In this document: in pieces, positions 1 to 6,738 of the stretch
How the letters are laid out: each line of letters starts with the position of its first letter
How positions within the stretch are numbered: the first letter of the stretch is position 1
NCBI GenBank assembly: GCA_020249415.1
Contig: JADCFR010000478.1
Coordinates: 1 to 7,997, forward strand
Source of the DNA: Roseomonas sp.
Lineage (GTDB): Bacteria; Pseudomonadota; Alphaproteobacteria; Acetobacterales; Acetobacteraceae
Reading direction: 5' to 3'
Length of the DNA: 7,997 nucleotides
Made by a program: the position numbers and the translations under genes
The notes under the pieces: model-generated
The model's input: the letters and a program-made list of their open reading frames with translations, nothing else
Told to the model about the DNA's origin: nothing
The model's database searches: none

Positions 1-705
1 CAACCGCAGCCGGAACAGCCCTTCCTTCAGCCGATATTGTTCAACCAGCGTTGTGGCGTGGCGGCTGAAATCCGCGCTCATGGTCTCACCAGCGCGATGC
101 GGCAGCAGCTTCTGGCCAAACAACAACGTGATGGCAATGACACCCAGCAGCAGCGGAATGCCGATGATGGTGAATTCGAAAAAGCCGATGGCGCGGTAGC
201 CGGCATCAAGCGCGGCTTCACTCACCAGCACATTCACCGGCGATCCGGTCAAGGCAAGTAATGATCCCGCATGCCCGGCGAAAACCATCGGCATGAGCAA
301 TTGCGATGGTGGGCGGCGGAGCCGGAGCGCCAGCACCACCACCACCGGCAAAAGCGCTGCAATCGCGCCATTGAGGCTAATCAGCGCGGTCAGCATCGCC
401 GCCAGCAGGGCAATCAGCACCATCAATCGCGAGCGGCTATCCTCACCCGCGCCACGGATCAGCATTTGCCCTGCCCAGGCGGTAACACCAGTGCGGTCCA
501 GCGCGGCGCTCACCACAAAAAGTGTTGCGATGAACATCACGGCAGGATCACCAAAGCCTGATAGCGCCTGGTTCAGCGTCACCAGGCCAGTCGCGTAAAG
601 CGCCATGCCGACACCCATGGCCACCAGAATGACCGGGATGCGGTTCCAGATAAAAAGCACAATGGCCGCGAGGATGATCGCGGCCATGATGGTGATGTCA
701 TGCAT
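1..705 (-). CDS. SLC13 (DASS) family permease, N-terminal part, cut by window edge
   Basis: A secondary transporter of the inner membrane, of the divalent anion/Na+ symporter type. The 235 visible codons run open from an ATG at 705 to the window edge. Hydrophobic segments lie at about residues 5-40, 53-70, 93-129, 135-152 and 174-197. Two family signatures are visible: an SNT-like hairpin motif (LNGA, 111-114) followed by a hydrophobic run, and TGSPVN (153-158). The stretch after residue 205, ending in LVEQYRLKEGLFRLRL, resembles the linker that leads into cytoplasmic TrkA-C (RCK_C) domains in the long SLC13 permeases; those domains would lie off-window. The start is 3 nt after the AbgT stop codon, with only a weak upstream G run as ribosome site, so translation probably depends on coupling. 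The substrate cannot be read from sequence; dicarboxylate, sulfate or another anion are all possible. Confidence 0.85.
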   Translation of the reverse strand, partial: MHDITIMAAIILAAIVLFIWNRIPVILVAMGVGMALYATGLVTLNQALSGFGDPAVMFIATLFVVSAALDRTGVTAWAGQMLIRGAGEDSRSRLMVLIALLAAMLTALISLNGAIAALLPVVVVLALRLRRPPSQLLMPMVFAGHAGSLLALTGSPVNVLVSEAALDAGYRAIGFFEFTIIGIPLLLGVIAITLLFGQKLLPHRAGETMSADFSRHATTLVEQYRLKEGLFRLRL

Positions 706-708
706 AGG

Positions 709-2259
709 CTAGAGACCCCAGGGAAGTCCGAGCATATACCAAGCCGCCAACAGCGCGGTCCAGATCACGGAGATGGCGATGACATAGGGCAGCATCAGTG
801 CAATCACCGTGCCCACACCGGCATCCTTCTGATATTTGATGGCGAAGGTCACGATCATCGCGAAATAGGCATTGAGTGGCGTGATGGAATTCATCGGGCT
901 ATCGCCAACGCGATAGGCCGCGAGCACAACTTCCGGCGCCACGCCAAGCTGCATCAGCAGCGGCACGAAAACCGGCGCAAAAATTGCCCATTTCGCAATC
1001 GCCGCGGTGATGATCAGGTCAATGCCAAAGACCGCAATGACAAAGCCGATCAGCAGCGCAACCGTGGGCAGGTTCAGCTTTTCCAGGAAATCCGCCATGG
1101 ATACGGCGGCAAGTGTCGCCATGTTTGAGTAATTGAAAATGGCGATGAATTGGCTGATGATCAGCAACAGCAGGATCAGGCCCGCCAGCGCGCCAATGGA
1201 TTTCTGGATAGCGCCAATTGCCTCAGCGGCTGTGCGCATGGTGCCGGCAGCGCGGCCATAGGCAATGCCGCAGACCAGGAAGATCAGCGCAATGGAGACA
1301 ATCAGACTGCCCATGAAGGGCGAGGAGCCGATGATGGCGCCGGTTTCCGGATTGCGGAGCGGGGCGCCCGGCGGCAGGGTCAATAGGCCGATAAAGGCCA
1401 GCACGCCGAACAACGCATTCCGCGCGGCGCGCAGGCCCTTATATTCCTCATCGGAGAGCACATTCTCACCGGGCACCTGATAATCGCCCTTATACGGGCC
1501 AAGGCGCGGTTCGATCACCCTTTCGGTAATGACACCAATCAGCACCGTCAGCATGGCGACCGAGGCGATGGAGAACCAGACATTCGCCGCCAGATCAATC
1601 GAGACATTCGGGTTGACCAGCCGCGCGGCATCATTGGTGATTTCGGTCAGAATGCCATCCACCGGCACGATCAGCACATTGACCATGAAGGCGGAAGCAA
1701 CTGCGGCGAAGGCCATGGCAAGGCCCGCCAAGGGATGCCGCCCAACCGACATGAAGGCCGCCGCAGCCAGCGGGATCAGCACCAGATATCCGGCATCCGC
1801 CGCGATGGATGAAACAATGCCGACAAAAACAAGAATATAGGTGAGCAGCTTGGGCGGCGCCACAATCACCAACTTCCGGATCAACGCCTTCACCAGACCG
1901 GCTTCTTCGGCCACGCCAACGCCGACCATGGCAACAATGATGACGCCAACGGCATTGAAGCCCATGAAGTTGGGTACCACGCCGGTGAACATGAAGCGAA
2001 TGCCATCAATCGTCAGCAGGCTTCGGGCAGCCGTGGTCGCTTGTTCGATCTTGCCGGTGGCGGGGTTATAGGCCTGATAGGTGACCTGCGCGCCAAGCAG
2101 CGACAGCAGGGCCGAGAGCAGCACCACGAAGATGATCAAATAGACAAAGATCATCACCGGATGCGGCACGCGATTGCCGACGCGTTCCACCGTATCCAGG
2201 ATCCGCTGCATGGCGGTTTTCGGCGCCTCAGGTGCGCCAGAGTTTTGCGTCGCGCTCAT
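709..2259 (-). CDS. AbgT family transporter
   Basis: A 516-residue inner-membrane transporter of the AbgT family, whose members import p-aminobenzoyl-glutamate (E. coli AbgT) or are reported to export sulfonamides (MtrF, YdaH). Recognisable features are the N-terminal VGNRVPHP motif (27-34), SSIAADAG (150-157), the signature SVGRHPLAGL (171-180), and AKWAIFAP (422-429) followed by YRVGDSPMNSITPL (449-462). Spacing places W424, P442, R450, D453 and P461 at the positions described as functional in MtrF (W420, P438, R446, D449, P457). The position matching MtrF S417 is Ile421 here. The length is normal for the family. The start ATG overlaps the stop of the M20 peptidase gene by 4 nt and has a strong GGAGG ribosome site inside that gene. 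Pairing with a peptidase supports uptake of a peptide-like or amidoacyl substrate for hydrolysis, though direction and substrate are inferred. Confidence 0.93.
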   Translation of the reverse strand: MSATQNSGAPEAPKTAMQRILDTVERVGNRVPHPVMIFVYLIIFVVLLSALLSLLGAQVTYQAYNPATGKIEQATTAARSLLTIDGIRFMFTGVVPNFMGFNAVGVIIVAMVGVGVAEEAGLVKALIRKLVIVAPPKLLTYILVFVGIVSSIAADAGYLVLIPLAAAAFMSVGRHPLAGLAMAFAAVASAFMVNVLIVPVDGILTEITNDAARLVNPNVSIDLAANVWFSIASVAMLTVLIGVITERVIEPRLGPYKGDYQVPGENVLSDEEYKGLRAARNALFGVLAFIGLLTLPPGAPLRNPETGAIIGSSPFMGSLIVSIALIFLVCGIAYGRAAGTMRTAAEAIGAIQKSIGALAGLILLLLIISQFIAIFNYSNMATLAAVSMADFLEKLNLPTVALLIGFVIAVFGIDLIITAAIAKWAIFAPVFVPLLMQLGVAPEVVLAAYRVGDSPMNSITPLNAYFAMIVTFAIKYQKDAGVGTVIALMLPYVIAISVIWTALLAAWYMLGLPWGL

Positions 2260-3638
2260 TTGGACAAAGCCTCCAGAATACGTGCCCAGGATCGGATACC
2301 CTTCTGGAAGCTTTCCAGATTGTATTTCTCATTCGGGCTATGAATACGGTCATCTTCGAGCCCGAAGCCCGCCAGCACCACATCCATGCCAAGCGAGGTT
2401 TTCAGCATATGCGTGACCGGGATCGATCCGCCGGAGCCGATGAAAACCGCAGGCTTGCCCCATTCATCCGATAGCGCGGCGCGCGCCTTGGCGAAGGCGG
2501 GATCCGTATCCGGGAAGCGAATGGCGCGGCCTGAGCCATGTTCGATGAATTCCGCGCGGCAATCGGATGGCAAGCGGGCCAGCACATGCGCGCGGAAGGC
2601 CTTGCGGATCGCATGCGGGTCCTGATCGAACACCAGACGGAACGAAACCTTGGCTGAAGCACGGGCAGGTATCACGGTCTTGAAGCCATCGCCCTGATAA
2701 CCGCCGCCCATGCCATTGATTTCGCAGGTCGGGCGCGACCAGACCATCTCAAGCGCATCGCGCCCCTGCTCACCGGCGGGCTGCGACAGGCCAATGACGC
2801 CAAGGAACTTCTCAGCCGTGAAGCCAAGCGTGCCCCATTGCTGTTTCAGGCTTTCGGGCAATTCCGGCACGCCATCATAAAAGCCGGGCAGGGTCACGCG
2901 GCCCCGATCATCGTAAAGATCGGCCAGGATCTTCGCGAGAATCCGGTTCGGATTGGCCGCTGCCATGCCGTAGAAACCGGAATGCAAATCACGATCGGCG
3001 GCGTGGATGATCACTTCCTCACCACACAGCCCGCGCAGCATGGTGACAATCGCCGGCGTTTGCGGGTCCCACATATTGGTATCGCAAATCAGGCCGATAT
3101 CCGCCTTCAATTCTTGGCTGTTGGCATCAAGGAAACCGGGCAGATTGGCGCCGCCTGACTCCTCCTCACCTTCCAGCAGGATCGAAACGGGGATGGGCAG
3201 CTTGCCGGTTACGGCCTTCCAGGCGCGGCAGGCTTCGACAAACGCCATGAGCTGCCCCTTGTCATCCGCGCTGCCGCGGCCTCGGATCACCTTGGTGCCA
3301 TCGGGCAGGGCTTCGATCACCGGATCGAAAGGGTCACGTTCCCATAATTCGAGCGGATCAACCGGCTGCACATCATAATGCCCGTAGAACAGCGCCGATG
3401 TGCCCATGGCCGTGCGGTCATGCGCCACAACAATGGGATGGCCGGGCGTGGGCCGGGAGGATGCGTCAAAGCCGATGCTGCGCAAATCCGCCGCATGCCA
3501 TTCGGCATTGGCCGCGCAATCCTTGGCGAAGGCCGGATCGGTGGAGATGGATTTGATCCGCAATACCGTGAAAAGCCGTTCCAAGGCGCCGTTCATATCG
3601 GCGTCAATATGCGCCAGAACCCGATCGAGATCGCTCAT
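2256..3638 (-). CDS. M20 family metallopeptidase (dipeptidase-like)
   Basis: A 460-residue cytoplasmic di-zinc hydrolase expected to cleave dipeptides or related amide bonds. No signal peptide is visible. All landmarks of the M20 catalytic core are present: GHYDVQP (86-92) with metal ligand His87 and Asp89; GRGSADDKG (120-128) with the bridging aspartate; EGEEESGG (156-163), in which Glu159 is the expected general base and Glu160 a metal ligand; CDTNMW with Asp186; DLHSGFYG (217-224), whose His219 reaches the partner active site in family dimers; and RIHSPNEKYN (431-440) with metal ligand His433. The lid/dimerisation domain spans roughly residues 200-370. Length and motifs resemble the carnosinase/CNDP/Dug1-type branch more than the AbgA/AbgB type (M20D), which is noteworthy given the adjacent AbgT gene. 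It is the first gene of the operon. The exact substrate is unknown. Confidence 0.93.
   Translation of the reverse strand: MSDLDRVLAHIDADMNGALERLFTVLRIKSISTDPAFAKDCAANAEWHAADLRSIGFDASSRPTPGHPIVVAHDRTAMGTSALFYGHYDVQPVDPLELWERDPFDPVIEALPDGTKVIRGRGSADDKGQLMAFVEACRAWKAVTGKLPIPVSILLEGEEESGGANLPGFLDANSQELKADIGLICDTNMWDPQTPAIVTMLRGLCGEEVIIHAADRDLHSGFYGMAAANPNRILAKILADLYDDRGRVTLPGFYDGVPELPESLKQQWGTLGFTAEKFLGVIGLSQPAGEQGRDALEMVWSRPTCEINGMGGGYQGDGFKTVIPARASAKVSFRLVFDQDPHAIRKAFRAHVLARLPSDCRAEFIEHGSGRAIRFPDTDPAFAKARAALSDEWGKPAVFIGSGGSIPVTHMLKTSLGMDVVLAGFGLEDDRIHSPNEKYNLESFQKGIRSWARILEALSK
2270..2274 (-). promoter_or_regulatory. Ribosome binding site for the AbgT gene
   Basis: The minus strand reads GGAGG ten bases before the ATG at 2259. 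The site lies inside the last codons of the M20 peptidase gene. Together with the ATGA overlap, it supports this start and suggests re-initiation by ribosomes finishing the peptidase. Confidence 0.6.
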
Positions 3639-3825
3639 ATTCTTGCCTGCCTAGCTGAATGCCACGCGCGCCGGTGCCATGACACGCCTATTGCCTTTGT
3701 ATCATGTGTAGCCAAGTGTGCCAGCCTGGGGTTGCACGACCCGTCCCGGCGCTGTGCCGCCCGTCCGGGGGCTGGCGCGCCACGCGTGGCGGCGCGGCAG
3801 CATTGCGGCAGGAGAATATGGATCA
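3639..3825. promoter_or_regulatory. Divergent intergenic region between M20 and RMD1-family genes
   Basis: These 187 bp separate divergent genes and should hold both promoters. The part nearest the peptidase (about 3690-3720) is less GC-rich than the surroundings. On the minus strand a TTGGCT (3711-3716) could serve as a -35 element, but no convincing -10 lies 16-18 bp downstream. The bases before the peptidase ATG contain only a weak purine-rich ribosome site. On the plus strand an open reading frame continues upstream of the RMD1 start to a GTG at 3718; its translation (rich in Pro, Arg and Ala) does not look like the family N-terminus. No operator or terminator is clear. Confidence 0.35.
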
Positions 3826-3829
3826 ATGA
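3810..3829 (+). promoter_or_regulatory. Ribosome site and possible 3-codon leader ORF before the RMD1-family gene
   Basis: AGGAG at 3810-3814 lies 11 nt before the chosen ATG at 3826. Between them, at 3818, is another ATG that reads Met-Asp-Gln-stop; its TGA overlaps the real ATG (ATGA). The spacing from AGGAG to the first ATG is only 3 nt, which is short for initiation. The arrangement could be chance or could tune initiation of the downstream gene. Confidence 0.3.
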
Positions 3830-4608
3830 CCGAGCCGAAAACCCTTCCTGTCCATGCGTTGCTGCTGGCCGAAAGGCTGGATACGCGCGCGGTTGAACGG
3901 CGTGGCCCCGTGCTGCCTGGGGTGCTGGGCCTTGGCGAATTGTCCGGCGGTGGGCGTGGCTTCGCCTTTCGCTGGGGCGCGGTGGTGACGATCGGCGCAA
4001 GCCTTGATCAGACGCAGGTTTTGGCCGCTGAACTTCGCCCCCATTTGCAAGACCCATTCGATACCCCGGCGCATGAGACGGCTGAGATCATCATCGGTGC
4101 GGCTGAGGATGGCGCGGATGAGGCAGGGCGCATTCTGCTGCGCGATGCAAGCCACGCGCGGCTTGCGCTGGTGGCCAAGGCGCTCGCGAAAAGTGCTGTG
4201 CTGACGCAGCAGGAAACCACCTTGGCGCGCACCCTGGATCGGCTGGAAGCACCGCTTGAACGCCTGAGGCGCGGGCGGCTTGGCATGCCAACGCGGCTGA
4301 TTGTGCCGCTGATTGGGGAGGCGATTGCGGCGCGCGCACGTTCATCCGCGCGGGTGGATACGGCGGCCAAGCCCGATCTGCTGTGGGATCATCCGGAATT
4401 GGCGCCGTTGCATGCGGCGCTGGCCGCCGAATGGGAATTGGAAGAACGCACGGAAGCGCTGGCCGGCAAGCTTGAAATGATCCGCGAGATTTCCGAAACC
4501 CTACTTGAATTGGCCGAGACGCGCCGTTCCCGCTGGCTGGAATTGGCGGTGGTGCTGCTGATTGCGACCGAGGTTGCGACCACGCTTTACGGCCTGATCA
4601 GGCCCTGA
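3826..4608 (+). CDS. RMD1/DUF155 (YagE) family protein with C-terminal membrane anchor
   Basis: A 260-residue protein recognised as RMD1/DUF155 family by its overall layout. The N-terminal part opens with an ALLLAERLDTRAVERRG segment (11-27), followed by a glycine-containing beta-rich stretch with FRWGAVVTIG (48-57). An acidic region and an alpha-helical middle (LVAKALAKSAVL, 115-126) follow. Next come the diagnostic KPDLLWDHPEL block (182-192), a charged helical segment (200-235, likely coiled coil), and one C-terminal hydrophobic segment (237-257) after RRSRWLEL. Eukaryotic relatives (yeast Rmd1, human RMND1) are mitochondrial membrane proteins, RMND1 being linked to mitochondrial translation; the bacterial role is not established. 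The ATG at 3826 was chosen because it follows AGGAG and fits the family N-terminus; the frame stays open back to GTG 3718. It appears monocistronic and converges on the patatin gene. Confidence 0.85.
   Translation: MTEPKTLPVHALLLAERLDTRAVERRGPVLPGVLGLGELSGGGRGFAFRWGAVVTIGASLDQTQVLAAELRPHLQDPFDTPAHETAEIIIGAAEDGADEAGRILLRDASHARLALVAKALAKSAVLTQQETTLARTLDRLEAPLERLRRGRLGMPTRLIVPLIGEAIAARARSSARVDTAAKPDLLWDHPELAPLHAALAAEWELEERTEALAGKLEMIREISETLLELAETRRSRWLELAVVLLIATEVATTLYGLIRP
4591..4604. terminator. 14-bp perfect palindrome at convergent gene ends
   Basis: GGCCTGATCAGGCC is a perfect inverted repeat spanning the last sense codons of the RMD1-family gene and lying just beyond the stop of the convergent patatin gene (4619). 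It could form a short GC-rich hairpin in either transcript. Neither side is followed by a T run, so it is not a canonical intrinsic terminator. It may slow transcription or simply be coincidental coding sequence. Confidence 0.3.
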
Positions 4609-4618
4609 AGCCCTTGCA

Positions 4619-5842
4619 TCACGGCCCAGGCGCAGGCGGAGAAACCAGCCCAACCGGGGGTGGTGCGGTCATCCAGCTTGCCATGTTGCGACCGCGTGCC
4701 TCACCATAGGCGAACAGCGCGCGCATATACCCATTGTCAAAAAAGCGCGGGCGCGGCGTATCGAAATCTGACCCGATGCTTTGCAGGCGAAAGCCAATGC
4801 GGTCGCGATAGGTGCTCAGATAAATCCGATCCAGATCATTGATGGAGGAGAAATGCAGCAGCGTCTGCGCTGACCGGCGCGCAATGCTGAAAATGCCGCC
4901 GGGTGGGTCTGTGATCGCCACATCCACGCGGCCATTGCGGATGACCCAGGCGGTGGTTTCGCGTTGCTGCCCGGCGCGGCCTGCCAAAGCGCGCGGGCGG
5001 AACCTGGCCGGATAAAGAAACACCTGCATCGCCGCGCCGCCATCCACATGCATTTCCTGAAAGCGCTGCCCCGCCACATCAACATCAATCATGACGGGCG
5101 GAAAGGCGCCGGGGATCGAGGCAGAGGCCAGCAGAATGCGTCGGAAAAGCCTCAAGGCATCGGGATGGCCGCTTGAGGCAATTGCGCCAATATTCCAGAC
5201 CGCCGGGCGCCCGACATCCAGATTGACGGTGCCGATCAGCAATAATCGTCCGCGCTGATATTCCGCCGCAATGGCCTGCAACATCGCCTCATCCGCATGG
5301 CGTTCGATCAGGCGCAACAGCGGGGTAGTATCGGCAACGGCTTCGCGGAACAGCACTGATAAGGCAAGCTGTCCAATGCGCACCACATCTTTTTGGGCGA
5401 TTTCGGTAAACAATGAACGCAGCTGCGGATCATAGGACGGCCCCAAAAAGGCAAAGGGTGCAATCAGCGCGCCGGCGGAGATGCCCGTGACCAGGTCAAA
5501 TTCCGGTCTTTGGCCGGTTTCGGTCCAGCCCACCAGCACGCCCGCGCCAAAAGCGCCATCATCAGCGCCACCCGAAAGCGCGAGGAAATGCCCCGGCGCC
5601 ACGCGCCCTCCGCGCCCAGCTGGCAGGACAGAAAGCCGACGACGCAAAACACGTTCGTAATAAGCAACAATCGGTGCGGGATCACCATCGGCCCAGAAGC
5701 GGGAATCAGGCACGCCCAGCACATCAATGCTTGTCACCTGTTCTGATGGCGGTGCCGGCAGGCGCGCAATGCTGGCGCAGCCTGCCAGAAAGGCAAGCAG
5801 CAGGCAGGCCGCGGCGGCACGAAGGGCGAAGCCGGCCCTCAT
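4619..5842 (-). CDS. Patatin-like phospholipase, predicted lipoprotein
   Basis: A 407-residue serine lipid acyl hydrolase of the patatin family, predicted to be lipid-anchored in the envelope. The N-terminus (MRAGFALRAAAACLLLAFLAGC) is a type II signal peptide with lipobox LAGC and lipidation at Cys22. The oxyanion-hole glycine loop is LSGGADDGAFGAG (89-101), the nucleophile elbow is GISAG with Ser122, and DGG (267-269) supplies the catalytic Asp267. The LLASASIPGAFPPV block (237-250) is also typical of patatins. The ATG at 5842 is used here, although an in-frame GTG at 5854 has a better-placed G-rich ribosome site and would add four residues without harming the signal peptide. The frame stays open further upstream into the DUF1269 gene, where it is not credible. 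It follows the DUF1269 gene by 28 nt on the same strand, so co-transcription is likely. The lipid substrate is unknown. Confidence 0.88.
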   Translation of the reverse strand: MRAGFALRAAAACLLLAFLAGCASIARLPAPPSEQVTSIDVLGVPDSRFWADGDPAPIVAYYERVLRRRLSVLPAGRGGRVAPGHFLALSGGADDGAFGAGVLVGWTETGQRPEFDLVTGISAGALIAPFAFLGPSYDPQLRSLFTEIAQKDVVRIGQLALSVLFREAVADTTPLLRLIERHADEAMLQAIAAEYQRGRLLLIGTVNLDVGRPAVWNIGAIASSGHPDALRLFRRILLASASIPGAFPPVMIDVDVAGQRFQEMHVDGGAAMQVFLYPARFRPRALAGRAGQQRETTAWVIRNGRVDVAITDPPGGIFSIARRSAQTLLHFSSINDLDRIYLSTYRDRIGFRLQSIGSDFDTPRPRFFDNGYMRALFAYGEARGRNMASWMTAPPPVGLVSPPAPGP

Positions 5843-5870
5843 GCGTGGCGCCACGATCTGCCCCGGCGCA

Positions 5871-6365
5871 TCATCCGCCGGAGGCTCCGGCCAGGGCTTC
5901 GCGCAGCATCGCTTCCTTGGTTTCATCGAAGGAGGTGCGCATGATCTTGCCACCCATGCCGTGCAGCCCTTCCATCACGCGCTCGGCCGTCATTTTGCGG
6001 ATCAGCAGGAACAGCGCCGCTTCGCCATCTTGCAGGCTTTGCGCGACTTCCTTCATGAAATTGTCATTGATGCCAACATCCGTGAGGCGCCCGGAAACCG
6101 CGCCCGCCGCAGCCCCCACCGCCGCGCCCGCCAGCGGATTGAGGAACAGCAAGCCAATCAAGGACCCCCAAAGCGCACCGCCCGCCGCGCCGGCGGCCGT
6201 CGGGTGGAAGGTCTGGTTCAGCTTGATGCTGCCATCGGGCTTGCGCAGCGCCACAACGGCATCGCCAAGTTCAATCAGGTATTCACGCTGCATGGACGCA
6301 ACGCGCGTGCGTGCCTCTTCAGCCTGCGCTTCGGTCGGAAAGGAAATCACGAGAAGATCAGCCAT
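5871..6365 (-). CDS. DUF1269 domain membrane protein
   Basis: A 164-residue protein of the DUF1269 family, function unknown. It begins MADLLVISFPTEAQAEEART, a short beta strand followed by a helix as in the family. The N-terminal domain contains LIELGDAVVALRKPDGSIKL (30-49). The centre (about 57-92) is a glycine/alanine-rich hydrophobic hairpin with repeated small-xxx-small (glycine-zipper) spacing, probably membrane-embedded. The C-terminal part (GINDNFMKEVAQSL, then LFLLIRKMTAERVM) completes the fold. The start at 6365 is supported by AGGAA seven bases upstream and by homology to the usual MADLLV-type N-terminus; the frame remains open to 6488 but that extension looks unlike the family. It is the probable first gene of a two-gene unit with the patatin lipoprotein, hinting at an envelope or lipid-related setting. 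Confidence 0.85.
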   Translation of the reverse strand: MADLLVISFPTEAQAEEARTRVASMQREYLIELGDAVVALRKPDGSIKLNQTFHPTAAGAAGGALWGSLIGLLFLNPLAGAAVGAAAGAVSGRLTDVGINDNFMKEVAQSLQDGEAALFLLIRKMTAERVMEGLHGMGGKIMRTSFDETKEAMLREALAGASGG

Positions 6366-6375
6366 GGTCTTGTTC

Positions 6376-6483
6376 CTAGCATCTGGCCGGGGCGACATCC
6401 GATATGCTGCGGGCCAGGGCGCGCATGCCGGGATTGAGCAAGGGCGTCGCGCGGTGGCCAAAGGCATCACGCAGCGCCCCCAT
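6376..6483 (-). CDS. Possible 35-residue small ORF before the DUF1269 gene
   Basis: The minus strand encodes a 35-codon ORF from ATG 6483, beginning MGALRDAFGHRATPLL and ending SDVAPARC. Its stop codon is 10 nt before the DUF1269 ATG and overlaps that gene's AGGAA ribosome site, the geometry of a coupled or leader gene. About four fifths of its third codon positions are G or C, which fits local coding bias, and the frame remains open further upstream without another ATG. No clear ribosome site precedes the ATG and I recognise no family. It could be a leader peptide, the tail of a decayed gene, or chance. Confidence 0.2.
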   Translation of the reverse strand: MGALRDAFGHRATPLLNPGMRALARSISDVAPARC

Positions 6484-6710
6484 GTCAATCAGGACTGAAA
6501 CCGCGCCCGGACCCTCCCTATCACATGCTGCGGCCCGGCAGGGCAAGGGCGTTCAGGGGCAGAAATCATGAAGATTTCAATGCAAGCTCGCCACATCAAT
6601 AGCGGGCGGGGTTGCCAAGAGGAATGAGCCTTGCGTCCCCATGCTGGGCGCCATATCCCCAGTCTTTGGAATGCTGCTGGCAAGCGGCGCGGCTCCTGGA
6701 TAAGACTGCC

Positions 6711-6720
6711 TTGAATTCAA
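6711..6720. promoter_or_regulatory. AT-rich palindrome upstream of the AraC-family gene
   Basis: TTGAATTCAA is a perfect 10-bp palindrome ending 18 bp before the TTG start of the regulator. It stands out as AT-rich in GC-rich surroundings. Its place in the likely 5' untranslated or promoter-proximal zone would suit an operator, possibly autoregulatory. AraC-type proteins more often bind direct repeats, so this is only a candidate. Confidence 0.2.
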
Positions 6721-6738
6721 CGGCGGAGTTAAGCGGCT

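Larger units (their letters stand above)
6366..6738. other. Intergenic region between divergent DUF1269 and AraC-family genes
   Basis: About 370 bp with no confident gene. It should contain the promoters of both neighbours. On the minus strand a perfect TTGACA (6483-6488) is present, but there is no matching -10 at 16-18 bp. On the plus strand a weak pair, CTGGCA (6677-6682) and GATAAG (6699-6704), could serve the AraC gene. The region also holds the small ORF at 6376-6483, an AT-rich palindrome at 6711-6720, and a 19-codon plus-strand ORF at 6568-6627 with AGGGG before its ATG. None of these is certain. Confidence 0.4.

Noticed and set aside
709..1128. Plus-strand ORFs antisense to the AbgT gene
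   Set aside because: Their His/Arg/Gln/Asp-rich translations are characteristic shadows of a transmembrane protein read on the opposite strand.
3700..3735. Sigma-54-like TGGCAC...GGC on the minus strand upstream of the M20 gene
   Set aside because: The distance between the GG and GC elements is 8 nt instead of the required 10.
3718..3825. Upstream N-terminal extension of the RMD1-family gene to GTG 3718
   Set aside because: The extra 36 residues are Arg/Pro/Ala-rich without family resemblance, and a ribosome site precedes ATG 3826.
3635..4057. Long minus-strand ORF opposite the RMD1-family gene start
   Set aside because: The translation is rich in Arg, Ala, Pro and His with no recognisable motif, and it lies opposite a clear family member; typical of antisense frames in GC-rich coding DNA.
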